Origin: Siphonodentalium dalli
Lineage: Eukaryota; Mollusca; Scaphopoda; Gadilida; Siphonodentaliidae
Reading direction: 5' to 3'
NCBI GenBank assembly: GCA_032622095.1
Contig: CP136061.1
Span: forward strand, 191,154,369 to 191,218,368
DNA length: 64,000 nt
Shown here: in pieces, positions 21,196-33,129 of the stretch
Position numbering within the stretch: position 1 is the first letter of the stretch
Layout: the number at the start of each line of letters is the position of its first letter
Notes under the pieces: model-generated
Seen by the model: the letters and a program-made list of their open reading frames with translations, nothing else
Told to the model about the DNA's origin: nothing
Database searches by the model: none
Program-made: the position numbers and the translations under genes

Positions 21196-21592
21196 AAGTA
21201 TGGCTCAACCGATGTGACGCCAACTTAGTCATAATTTCCTATCTACTCCTTTATTTCTGGACGAAATAATCGCTGATAAACTAACATCAATTCTTCCGAC
21301 AATAAGAACCACTGAATTTAGTCCATTTATAATAATTGCGTTATGTCTTGCGAATATAAATATGGTATATCTATTCCTATAAGTTTTATATAGTGCCCCC
21401 CCCCCCCCGATCCAACACTCCACCCTTATCCAAAATGACTGTCGCCCATGTGGGTCCAAATAGGGCAACCATGTAATTGTTCAATGGGTGGTGCAGTGTC
21501 CCCAATTGGAACCACCCAAAGACCACACCCGATGCAACATGGCCGCCACCCAAATGCGATACATGAGCATACTTATTTCTGGTGCTTAATAT

Positions 21593-21905
21593 ACAATTTT
21601 TGAGTAACCGATTACTTGTGTATAGTGCCTTGATATACGGTTTTAATAACAATCTATGACATAAAATATGATTTAAATACTATAATTCATCACCATTTGG
21701 AACGTCTGTGTCTCAGAAGGTGCCCATATAGAGTAATAGAAAATAGCTGAAATCATAGAAAACTTTCTCCCGTTTCGCTCCCAGAATGCAACAAAATTCA
21801 AACTAAGATATAGAGTTATTCCCCTTCCATTGAAAATAATAGATTTGCACTAGAGTCCATATGAAACTAAAGCACAGAAAACAAGTCGGTATATACCTCA
21901 ACAAA
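21593..21905. repeat. Single arm of the foldback family at 59972-60588
   Basis: GACATAAAATATGATTTAAA, TACTATAATTCATCACCATT and CGCTCCCAGAATGCAACA match the left arm at 60030-60170. Only one arm is present, and the LINE 2 remnant begins just after it. Confidence 0.6.
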
Positions 21906-21914
21906 AACAACATG

Positions 21915-24442
21915 TTCACAGTTTATTATACACCGGTTAAGTTGATGCCATCATACAGGAGGCTGATACCAACAATGTTGTTGTTCTTGGCGATTTTAAC
22001 GCATGTGCGATCAGAAATACAGGCAACATGAGTGAATTAGCGGAGTTCTGTAAAGATTCATCTTTGATAATGTCGGATGTTAATTTTTTCGGACAGGCAT
22101 CCAATACATTCACATTCCTTAGTGCGGCACATGGCTCTGTGTCATGGTTAGATCACTGTATATGTACGACATCGATGGATTCCGCTGTTGCGGCAATGGA
22201 GATAAATTACGATTACCTGACCTCCGACCACTTTCCGTTAATTGTGTCGATAAAATCTGATCTTCTTCCTGTGTGTAGCCCATCTACTTCTGTTTCGACA
22301 ACAAGACATAATATAAACTGGAAATGTACCAACTCAGCGCAAATGGATAAATATTGTTATTTATCCGGACAATTATTGAGAAAAATTAATTTTGAAATAT
22401 TAACGAATGACACTGATGGCAATCAGTTTCGAGACACCCATGATAAAAGCTCCATTATTGACAAAATATACGAACATATTATCGACGCCCTAAAGAAATC
22501 TTCCACCGATTGTTTAACTGTAAACTCTAACGGAACAGACAGATTCAGTCCAATACCTGGATGGAATTTACATGTGAAGCGTTTGCACAGTGAAGCTAGG
22601 GAAATATTCTCTATATGGGTTAATCAAGGAAGACCTCGATATGGATACATTTATGACACTATGTGTCGAAGACGATCGATATTCAAATCCGCTCTGAGAA
22701 AATGCAAATCGAACGTTGAGCAGATGAAGGCTGATGAACTAGCTAAGAACCTATGTAGTAACAATTTAAATGCATTTTGGAAATCTGTTTCAAAAGGAGC
22801 CAAATGTGGAAACGCAAACTCGATAGGTGGAGCAAATGGCGAGGCTGATATTACCGAGATGTGGGGCGAACATTTCAGAAACGTCTTTTCCAACAATGAT
22901 GAATCAGTGGACAACAAGTGCATAGGTACCAACGACAACAATTTCGGGTCAACGCAAGGCGATGCAATCATAACTGTTACTGAAACTGATGTGATCGATG
23001 CGGTAAACAAACTTAAGACTGGTAAGTCTAGGGACCAGATGATATAACGGCTGAGCACTTAAAATTCTGCGACAGCCATATTTTCACGTGCCTTACGATA
23101 ATCTTCAATGCTATAATCAAACATGGACACCTTCCCCCAAATTTGTTGAAAGTGACCCTTGTGCCAATCTTGAAAAATAAAGCTGGGAATATTGCCGACA
23201 AAGACAACTACCGTCCAGTGGCGTTATCCTGTGTTATTTCAAAAGTATTGGAAATGGTGTTATTCAATAAATGCTCTGAACAATTATATACCACAGACAA
23301 CCAGTTTGGTTTTAAAAAAGATCATTCAACGGACGGCTGCATATTTGCATTAAAAGAAGCGATACGACATTATAATTCTAAGGATACTCCTGTTTTCGTG
23401 TGCTTCTTGGACGCAAGTAAAGCGTTCGATCGTGTCAACCAGGAAATGCTACTACGACATCTAAAGCAACGATCAGTGCCATCAGCTATTATTCGGATCC
23501 TTAAGAACTGGTTTCTAAATCAGATGTATCATGTTCGCTGGGGACAGACATACTCGACATGCTTCCGGCCCACGACTGGTGTTAGACAGGGCGGTATATT
23601 AAGCCCTTATTTATTTAATGTGTATATCAACGAGATCAGCGAAAGACTGAATACATGTGACGTTGGGTGCATTGTTGGCAGTGCAAAAATCAATCATTTA
23701 TGTTATGCTGATGATATGTGTATTATTGCACCATCTTTGGAGGGACTACGTCGTTTGTTGAGAATATGTGAACACGAGGCTAAGAAGATTTATTTAACTT
23801 ATAATATTATAAAAACTGTGGGGATGACTTTTATCCCTAAATCTCTTCATATTCGGTCCTTTCCAAAACTATACTTAATGGGCAATGAACTCAAGTTCGT
23901 GTCCTCCTATAAGTATCTCGGACATATACTCAACAACGAATTTTCCGATGATAATGATATTATGCGCCAATATCGGTCTATATGCTCACGCTCAAATATG
24001 CTTATTAGAAAGTTTTACAAATGTTCGCCTAATGTGAAAATGTATTTATTTAAAATGTTCGTATCTCCATTATATTGTGCTCATCTTTGGATTAACTATA
24101 CCAAACGTTGTTATAGAAAACTTACAGTTTGTTATAATAATGCATATAGAAAATTTATGGGTTATGAGAGATCATGTAGTGCGAGTGGGATGTTTGTAGG
24201 TGACAGAATGTGTTCTCTGACAGTGCTGATTCGAAAGGGTGTGTATGGATTTCGTGTGAGAATTTATAAATCTTTAAACAGTATTTTGAATGCTATTTGT
24301 AACTCAGATCTGATCTATCGGTCAAATCTATTCAATCATTGGAATCAACTTCTTTATATTTAATTTGTAATTATATGTTGTATGTATGACTATATATGGG
24401 CATATCTTGCCTGAAATAAATACAATACAATAATACAATTAA
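21915..24442 (+). mobile_element. LINE 2: 5'-truncated non-LTR retrotransposon
   Basis: Partial endonuclease, full RT and a short 3' region ending in ATAAATACAATACAATAATA, a simple tail typical of LINE 3' ends. The first half of the endonuclease is missing. It lies in the ninjurin A intron, antisense to the gene. Confidence 0.85.
21941..24363 (+). pseudogene. LINE 2 endonuclease (partial) and reverse transcriptase, one frameshift
   Basis: The frame is open from 21941, upstream of the first ATG at 22028. It holds the C-terminal half of an APE-like endonuclease: VVVLGDFNA, WLDHC and the catalytic SDHFP. It stops at 23047. The RT frame follows (ATG 23143, open from about 23047): NYRPVALSCVISKVLE, NQFGFKKDHST, FLDASKAFDRVN, GVRQGGILSPYLFNVY and catalytic YADD. 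A single base lost near 23031-23034, after GKSRG/D, explains the shift: the next codons in the RT frame continue the conserved PDDITAEHL. The C-terminal region (CYNNAYRKFMGY, CSASGMFV) is intact to 24363. Clade is uncertain; it differs clearly from LINE 1 in its GVRQGG and YADD motifs. Confidence 0.88.
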
Positions 24443-24634
24443 TGTTTTGGAGCTTCCTCTTTCAAAGGGTATATAATATGGCATATACATTGTATATAAT
24501 GTGATCTGGGGGTTCTAAAATTAAGTGGACCTTTAGTCGTTTAGCATACACGTATATATATAGTTACAAGGGCATTGACATACGTCGTCCCCTCTAATAT
24601 TGCGTTTAAACGCAAAACTTTTATTGCGCGAACG

Positions 24635-24840
24635 GAATAATTATATTGAGCGAACGATATATTATATTGAGCGAAAGATATATTATACTGAGCCTACGGA
24701 ATAATTATATTGAGCGAACGATATTTTATATTGACTATTGAGCTAACGATATATTATATTGATCGAACGATATATTATATTGAGCGGAATAATTTTGTTA
24801 AGCGAACAATATATTATATTGAGGGAACGGAATAAATATT
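24635..24840. repeat. AT-rich minisatellite GAGCGAACGATATATTATAT
   Basis: About nine irregular copies of a 20-25-bp unit TGAGCGAACGATATATTATA, some with GGAATAAT instead. No gene in 24442-25170. Confidence 0.75.
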
Positions 24841-25174
24841 GTTGCCAGCCACGGTATAGATATATACACATAATTATAATAAAATATACACTTAATTAAT
24901 AAGTAATCTCCGGTCAGTAATAATCGACGCTTTGGCAAATTTTAAAATGAGAATATGAAATCAGTATCCACGGTTTAATATATACTATATATGCCATTAG
25001 TATTATTTTAAATGCCTTTATTTTGAGCTTTAAAAATATTTTGTCCCAGATTGTTTTTATAAAAGCAAGAACGTTCGGAATAACGAACCTTTTCTATCCT
25101 TTCGTATTTAATTCTCTTCAGAATAAGATACCTCCGGAATAAAACAAACATTTTTGAGAACCATTCTCACATAC

Positions 25175-25225
25175 CTTCTCTTTGTCCTTCTTTTCCTTCT
25201 GTGGTTCCACTGTTGCGCTGTTCAT
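25175..25225 (-). CDS. Ninjurin A, exon 1
   Basis: On the minus strand an ATG at 25225 opens MNSATVEPQKEKKDKEK, a short polar, Lys-rich N-terminus. It ends at AAG followed by a near-consensus donor, GTATGTGAG, in phase 0. Exon 2 at 9473 also starts in phase 0, so the join keeps the frame (17 + 112 = 129 aa). The Lys-rich leader matches the KPKKKQ ending of ninjurin C exon 1. The link spans 15.7 kb and is inferred from splice sites, phase, order and similarity to C. Another exon between them is not excluded. Confidence 0.72.
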
Positions 25226-26380
25226 ATCCGCGCAGGCAAGACTCGGTGATGCTATATATATCAAAATTGCACTGGTTCCAAAGCGACGTTCAATTCTTAT
25301 TGCCAGGCACCACGTAATGCTCGTACATATTTACTCCAGAAACCACACAAAACCTATAGTTAGTAGCTCGGCATATTTACTCACGAACTAGGCCGTAATC
25401 ATTTATTGTCACTTCAAAAAAATTCAATCAAATAAATTAAGTTCCAAAGTTTGTATGTGTATTCGATGTAGTCCATGAGTCCATGCATATATTATGCGAA
25501 CACCATTGGCTATATAGTGTATTTAAATCAAAGCCAAGGTAGTTTGATATACAATTCAATTTTAGAAGACATGATACCAGAATAATTATGTGGGTAATGG
25601 CACCCGGTCGAGACCTCTCCGGTGATATCGATGTCCTCTTTATCGATTTATAGACAAAAGGGTCAACTATAACCACGCATACATCAACCACAAGCTTTAT
25701 CAAACAATCGGAACCAATAAACAACTCAATGGAATGCATTCCCAATATAACAATAGTATGGATGAACTTTTTGCTATATGATATAAGAAACATTAACCCT
25801 TTCTTTACTAAATAAGTATAGGCCTATAACCCCCCCCCCCCCCCTCCCCCTTTAGGACTGTCCATATATAAGTTCAACAGAATGGCCTTAGGCCGTTGTT
25901 GAAATTTTTATGACTAATATTTTAACATTTCCCAGCAATGAATAGGAATCCTTCTCCGCTTGTGTTTCTGATGTGTGCTTATGGTTTCTGAGCATGCCTC
26001 CATGGCCCTGGACTATAGATTCCTAACAGCCGTAATTTGAGTTGTGGAGTTTCTACGTGTTTTAGACATCACACTGTCCAATCGGCTCGCGGAATACCAG
26101 TGCGAACGTCAGAATACCAGTGTTGTACAGGAGAATATCAGTGTTTTTAGAACTGGACGGATAAATAACAAGACAAAAGACAATGGAATGCTATATAAGA
26201 TCAAATTTGCATTTACTCAGTGGAGGGGTCACCTGGTGATGTTCAGTTCGACTCTGGGCGATCTGCCCTTTGTTTAAAGCAGAAAAATAGGGTGTACAAA
26301 CTCGTAAGGGGGGGGGTCAAATTTTGCCCTAATCGGTATTCTAGTGCGTTTTGGTTAATTCCTGAGCATAATTTATGGGA
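25226..26380. other. No gene recognised
   Basis: Region upstream of ninjurin A exon 1. AT-rich with a C-tract at 25831-25850. Open frames at 25437-25793 and 26044-26277 have no recognisable domains. Confidence 0.5.
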
Positions 26381-26389
26381 TCCTTTATA

Positions 26390-27585
26390 AAATTCCGACA
26401 GCGGGATCTATTGCGTGGTAATTTCAAGGTCAAACGCCCGAATATCACGGGATTTCGATGAAACTTGGTATGTGGGGGTACCTTCGGTCGGGGATTGCAT
26501 AAACCTATTAATTTGCCCGTGCGACGTGACCTTGACCTTGAAATCGGGTCATTTCAAGGTCAAACGCCCGAATATCACGGGATTTCGATGAAACTTGGTA
26601 TGTGGGGGTACATTCGGTCGAGGAGTCTCATAAGCATATTTATTTGCCCGTGCGACGTGACATTGACCTTGAAATCGGGTCAATTCAAGGTCAAATCGCC
26701 AATTTTGATGGGATTTCGACGAAATTTTATACATAGGGTTACTTTTGTCCACTGAGTGTTTTGGACGGGTCAAATCGTGACCCCGACCTGACCTTGACCT
26801 TCAAAATGATCAATTCAAGGTCAAATCGGGTAAAACAGGATGGATTTCGACGGGCACGTTTGTCGGGTATTTTTGTCCGGGCAGTACGTGTTTTGGACTG
26901 GTCAAATCGTGACCCCACTTGACCTTGACCTTCAAAATAGACAATTCAAGGTCAAAGCCCGGACGAAGTCGGGTCACCTTCTAGTCTATTATATATTTTG
27001 GAAGATCTGTGTGTTTGTGTGTTTGTGTGTGTGTGTAATCGATGAACTCGAAAACGGCCGACCCGATTTCGATGAATCTTGGTATGTGGGGTGTTTTCGG
27101 CCGGGGAGTGACATAGGCATATTAATTTGCCCGTGCGACGTCACATTGACCTTGAAATCGGGTAATTTCAAGGTCAAACGTCCGAATATCACGGGATTTC
27201 GATGAAACTTGGTATGTGGGGGTACTTTCGTATGGGGAGTCCCATAAGCATATTCATTTGCCCGCGCGACGTGACCTTGAAATCGGGTCAATTCAAGGTA
27301 AAATCGCGAATTTTGAAGGGATTTCGACGATATTTTATACATAGGGTTACTTTTGTCCATTTTGTTTTGGACGGGTCGAGTCGTGAGCCCGACCTAAGCT
27401 TGACCTTCAAAATGATCAATTCAAGGTCAAATCGGGTAAAACCGGATGGATTTCGACGGGTACTTTTGTCGGGTACTTTTGTCCGGGCAGTGTTTTGGAC
27501 GAGTCAAATCGTGACCCCACTTGACCTTGACCTTCAAAATGGACAATTCAAGGTCAAAGCCCGGACGAAGTCGGGTCACCTTCTA
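26390..27585. repeat. Tandem array dense in TCAAGGTCA / TGACCTTGA
   Basis: Two large sections (about 26390-26985 and 27055-27585), each ending CCCGGACGAAGTCGGGTCAC and CTTCTAGTA/C. They are built from ~120-bp modules with GGATTTCGATGAAACTTGG, ATTTGCCCGTGCGACGTGAC and TTCAAGGTCAAA. About sixteen TCAAGGTCA-type half sites occur on both strands. A GTGTGTTTGTGTG tract separates the sections. Open frames here repeat with the modules and are not genes. Confidence 0.8.
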
Positions 27586-28680
27586 GTATTTATATATATA
27601 TATATATATTATATAACTCAATTTCATTACAGATAATAATCATGTACGTACTATTGGTACATCGTTATTTACAACATCTTGGTTTCAAAAACAATGACAA
27701 AACAGCACTATATATTGATCATGATGTATACCTAATTTAATTTCTTTTTTTGGTTTGCTTAGAATCTTTAGATAGGTCTGTCGAAATTTGATTTTTCTAT
27801 TCCGGACATGATAATGCAAAATTGGATCGTATCTGATTATTGTCTGCATTGTATTTGATCTATGTATACTTGTAATTACAGTACGTTCCAATATTCGGAA
27901 CAAACCCTGGAAAGTTCTAATTTGTATATAGTGTATATACGTTTTCTCATGTGCCATGTATAATGGCTGAGAATAAAGTATTACTTACTTAGAACGTGCC
28001 GAATACTATGGATACCGGCAACTTAATAGTGTGTGTGATTTCCCGTCAATTGCAAGAGCAGACAAAGTCCAGTACTGCAGATCTCCGTTTGCTGGGCGTG
28101 AAGGCGAACACTAAGTCTTGTTAACGGGTAAAGGTAAATTACCCTAATGCTATGGAATGGATATAGCAATGTCTGTTTGAATCAGTTGGCGAGTGGTTTA
28201 GTTGATGTATAAAGGTACATTTATGTGACCAGTTTCCGATAATTGGGTTATTTTGTCCACAATTGCATAGAAGACTATATATACAGATTTTCCTGGCTTT
28301 TCTGGTATTTACATGGTTCATGATGAAGTATATTTAATGATGTATATGAGAACAAAAAGGGAGAGAGAAGGATAGAGCGACCAAAATAAACCCCACCTAC
28401 ACACAGGTCCAAACACCTACACATGGTGATTATATCCATGGCGTCAAATTGAACAGGGAAACTGTTAATTGGATTTCGAATACACACGATTTAGACACAT
28501 GTAAGACGTAATTGAAAAAAAAAATGAATTGCCGGAGATAACAGACTGATAAATTGTTTTCCAAGTGGAAAGTGTGCAAATATATAATTCAAGTATATTT
28601 TCCTTTCCCAAAGAGTTGGTGTTACTTTTTGTTTATGGAGAAGGAAAACATCTTGTGGTATAAAGTATCATTTGCATGCC
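27586..28680. other. No gene recognised
   Basis: AT-rich sequence with a short TA run (27590-27612). The minus-strand frame at 27685-27957 has no domain; AATAAAGTATT at 27971 could be a poly(A) signal of unknown origin. Confidence 0.4.
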
Positions 28681-29110
28681 GTTATACAACTGGAAAATTT
28701 AACTATTGGAATGATTACAACCTATTCTCCAAGTTTAAATTTCAAACTCAGTGCCATTTTTCATGGAAGCGGTAACGCTCATGTATATGTTATCTGCTGG
28801 CCGAGTGCACCTCCATCACATTGAGAACCAGATAATATTTCCGAGTCCGGGTAACTATATGTTTGCACCTCATTCGGTTGAAATTCTGCAATGGTTACTC
28901 AAGATTTCCAATTGTTATAAATCACCAAACCAACAACTCCAACCGATCGAAACTTCTCAACTGATTGCCATTTAACTCCATAATTCAAATATATGTGGGA
29001 TCATCATGAACTTTGGAACGAAGATTAAGGTGATGCCATCCAAACCCCTATCGACACGTCCCGGCATGAAATTCCCAATTGTTGAGTATTTTGGTGAGAA
29101 TCGCCATTGT
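28680..29110 (+). repeat. Degenerate fragment of the TTGGAAATTTCCAA family
   Basis: Contains ACAACTGGAAAATTTAACTA, CAACTGATTGCCATTTAACT, ACACGTCCCGGCATGAAATT and CCCAATTGTTGAGTATTTTG, in the order seen in full copies, but heavily diverged. Confidence 0.4.
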
Positions 29111-29174
29111 CACAACATGTCTGTGGAAACCCTGTATTTATCAAAGGCAACTTCTCTCTGTTTATGAACAAGAC

Positions 29175-29320
29175 CTTATTGTAAAACTAATAACTTATTG
29201 TAAAACTAATAACTAAAACCTTAATTAACTTATTGTAAAACTAATAACTTATTGTTAAACTAATAGACCTTATTGTAAAACTAATAACTTATTGTAAAAC
29301 TAATAACTAAAACCCGAATT
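29175..29320. repeat. CTTATTGTAAAACTAATAA minisatellite
   Basis: Seven or so copies of a ~19-bp unit, some followed by CTAAAACC, forming a higher-order repeat with ACTAAAACCTTAATTAAC near its middle and end. Confidence 0.85.
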
Positions 29321-30633
29321 AACGCTAGAGGTCTCTGGTGAAGAAACTTTGTTCATGTGACGTCAGAAATATATAAATAAACATGGGAATTCCCAATGTC
29401 ATATCGGTGTGACGATTTGCAGTAGCTTCCTTTGCGGAGGCCCCGAATTCGCGGACGTCCCCTAACATGGGCGAACTATGTTGATTTTAATGAGTGAATT
29501 AACGGATGCGTATATGTCAAATTTATTGATACGTATTTTAAACAAATAACGACACGATCATCACAATAGTGGTTTGTTCTATCAGACTCTATCAATTATA
29601 TGCGCCGAGTTCACTTGGTGCAAATCAAACGACGATAAATATTCACTATATAGATCTATATGTTCTCGTATGCCAGAAGGACTCCTTAAATGTGTGAATA
29701 AGATGAATAATATTTATTAGATGTTATTTATTAAGTCAATAAAATAATACTATTCATTAGCACCCGGAATACTCATAACAGAGGGACGGCATGTGGAATA
29801 GTGTTAGGGTGGATACACACATGCATGTAATCTCTGTAAATGTCGCTCTTTTTCCATGCACATAATGATCTAGGCTTTAGTCACATTAGGACAAGTTTAT
29901 TTATTTCAGCAACATGCCATAGCTTAATGTCATCTCCACTAAGGCCCATATGAGGTCCCATTATCATAAATATGGTGTTTTTGCAGTTATAAATTCTTAT
30001 AATATGTTTTAAACTGTTAATGTCAAATATGGGCACAAAAGGTCTTTTGTAACAAAATTGCATGAGTTTGTAAAAAAAAACGCGTTTTTGTGCCCTCGGG
30101 CCACCTACCCACCCCGGCATACCTTCCTGCAAATTTGTTATTACCCCCCCCCCCCCCGATTTGACCGCGATTTACATGAATTTGACCGCAATTTCAAAAC
30201 ATTTTGGTTTCCGATCGATAAGTCCTTTTTGGATTATTTGATCTCAACCAAAGTTGGTATGCTGTGCTGTGCTGTGTACATATTTCCCAGCTAAAAATAC
30301 AGAACAGGGGTCCGTGTACTATCATAACCTAAGTTTGTAATCTCAGCGCCCCTAAGTAATATACTAAGTTTGTAAAGCGGGACAAGTGTGCTATGGTACT
30401 CGACTAGATGCATCCTTGGAAATTACTTGCTTATTTATTGGAATTTAACACTAGTCGATATATTTTTGTTTACAACATACACCGACGTGAAATGACTTAT
30501 ATGATCTTCTTGGTGAGTCATCATTAACATGGATCGATTTCGAGAGCGAACTTTTTGCTTTTAGGAGCGAATAGAGTGCTCGAAAACTCCATCCTTTTGT
30601 CATTATATAGTACTAGAATGATCTACCTTGGTA
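29321..30633. other. No gene recognised; one poly-C/CCCACCCACC repeat
   Basis: 30058-30158 repeats the A-run, CCCACCCC and C-tract pattern of the MITE at 6794-7341. The rest is AT-rich without supported genes. Confidence 0.4.
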
Positions 30634-31812
30634 AGGGTCTATTCTCATTGCACACGCGCGTGCGATTAATCGCAGCATTTTTTAAGGTCGAGCGGCTCTA
30701 TATGTGTGTTCGATGGCATTCCTTCCTCCCACTGCTAAGAGTTCCCCCAATAGGGGTGGGGGTCTGACGAACACATTCATACACATGTTTAGGGTAGGTT
30801 GGAGGATGATAAAGTACTTTCGGTTGGGAGTGACCACATACAGGCCTATATATGCTAACACATTAACTTTAATTTTCCTCAGTTAGATTTACTCAGGTAT
30901 AAGTTGAGTATAACGAGCCATGCCATCAAAATGACATAAGTTTTGAGGACACAATTATATCTAGCTAATTATAATTAGAAATAGAGGGTTCAATTCCATG
31001 TAGTTGGGCATAAATATGCATATTTTATTCCAGCTTGAAACGTATATAACACTATATAGTACGATCACAACCCAGATTACAGGAGTTTTATGTATATAAT
31101 TGTTATTATCACTCAAGATTATCAAAAGTGTACGATTCAAGTGGTTGAATTAGATCTTTCAACATTTTACCTTATAGCATCGAGTGCTCATTTGTATAGC
31201 CGCTGGCAACAGCGACAACGCGGTACTATAATTGACGAACCACCATTCAAATAGAATAAGTGATGGGACTCAGAATTCGACCTTAAGAGTCACACACGCA
31301 TTGTTTCAGGTCGAATTCTGTCGCCAGGACGCTGTTCGCATGCATGAGCGATTGATTTCAATTTGATCGCCATTGGCGGCTTATCATCAGTGATCGCACA
31401 TGCTAAACGCACATTACAATCAATCTATATATTCACAATCTTGGGTACAGTGTTGCGCGAGACTGACAGGTAATATAATTCGACTGAATTCTACAAAAAT
31501 CACCACTGATGCTAGCTATACGTTGGAAACTTCTTTTCAAGCCATTTCCTTTCCGTACTTCATTTATTATTTTATCGCCCATCAGTTATGAGAATGATTG
31601 TACCCGGATAGTATATGTGACCGAGTGAACCATGCCACTCTCTGTAACGGCTATCTCGATGACGAGGTTGATTGCATAAGATGATTGGTCACGAATAGGA
31701 CGTGGTTGTTTGAGGAAGGTAATTGATCACGAATCGCTCTGTGTTATGTTAACACGCACCTTAAAAAACGCTGCGATTAATCGCACGCGCGTGTGCAATG
31801 AGAATAGACCCT
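30634..31812. mobile_element. 1.2-kb TIR element, 55-bp termini
   Basis: Left TIR 30634-30688 (AGGGTCTATTCTCATTGCAC, then ACGCGCGTGCGATTAATCGC) and right TIR 31758-31812 are near-perfect reverse complements (one or two mismatches). The TIR holds two nested palindromes, GCACACGCGCGTGC-like and GCGATTAATCGC. The interior has no transposase. It includes a small inverted repeat CAGAATTCGACCT / AGGTCGAATTCTG (about 31271-31317). Non-autonomous DNA transposon, superfamily unknown. Confidence 0.85.
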
Positions 31813-33120
31813 AAAACCCTAGAACTCGCTTGATTGCCTGATAATTTACCAACTTAGGGAAGTTGATAGCACAGAAATAATACAGCATAGGGGGGGGGTA
31901 GTGTTGAGTTACAAGTATACGAGGTTGAGTTATAAACATGGTCAATTATGTTTTGGCATTGAAAATTAGGGATAAATCAGGAATTTTTTTTCTAAGCTCA
32001 AATTGTTATTGTATTTTGCGGTAGTACAATTCAATTTGACTGACGGGCGTATTTTGCCACGCCATATATATATATAGCGATGCTTTTGTTCTCTGTATAA
32101 AAGTCTGTTGTCGTAAGTGTCCAAGGATCGAGAGAGAACACAATAACATGTTTGAATATATCCGTCGTCAAATGAAAATCAACGTTGTCAAAAAAGTATA
32201 TGTCAATTCTTTACTAATTATTAATAGACGTTGTTTCAAAATTAGTGTTCGTTTTTTCGATTGTATACGACTCGTTGTGAATCAGATCTATCGAACACGT
32301 TTCATAAAATCTTATATCCCAACATAACTCGTTGGAGATCCTCTATAACATTGATTATTGATTCAGAAATATGTACAACAATTTGGATTGATGACTATTA
32401 AAAAGAAACGTAACACTGCGTTTGGTAAATTTATATTGGTTTAAAATGTTCGTTATAAAATTTAAAACATAACCATTGATTTTTAACGATGTCTATTAAT
32501 TTGGAATTGAAATATTTTATGTTTTTGGAATTGAAATATTTAATGTTTTTAGAACACATATTGATTGTCTTCGACATCTATTGGCCTGGTTATATATCAA
32601 ACTTGTATAATAGTTGTTATGAAATCGAAAAACGCGAGCATTGATTTTGAAACGTCTACCGATTTATTTGGAATTGACATTCTTATTGTTATTTGACGTA
32701 TTTTTTTTTTACCAAATGGCCGCCCATACTACGCGCTTCATATCGGTTTCTTATAAGATGACTGTAACAAATGTATAAATTATAAAAATAAAAATATTTT
32801 ATTAATGCATGTTGATGTTTATACACATAAAATAATGCTTACATTGCAGTACATCTGGAGCATGCATGTAACATGCGAATGGGGTCTATTACTGGCATAG
32901 GTATAGGAAATGGACAGTATAAGTTTCAGGTAACCATTTATAAAAAAAACTAAAACATGGTAAAACACTCTGGTATTTTATTCTTCTTATTAATATTATT
33001 GTCCCATTCTGATAACTTTTGAGTATGACACCGGGTACAATTATTTTCCACTGATTAACGAACAAAATATGATTTTATTGTCACAAAAGAGACAGAAAAC
33101 ACCTTAGCTGAGAAATGTGC
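31813..33120. other. AT-rich, no gene recognised
   Basis: Contains a poly-G run (31890-31899) and a local duplication of TTTGGAATTGAAATATTTAA (about 32500-32545). No exon-like reading frame seen. Confidence 0.4.
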
Positions 33121-33129
33121 TATTGTGAA

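Noticed and set aside
22651-23058. 135-codon minus-strand frame
   Set aside because: Antisense shadow of the LINE 2 coding strand.
26465-27636. Several overlapping 90-140-codon frames
   Set aside because: They repeat with the ~120-bp modules of the array and appear on both strands at once.
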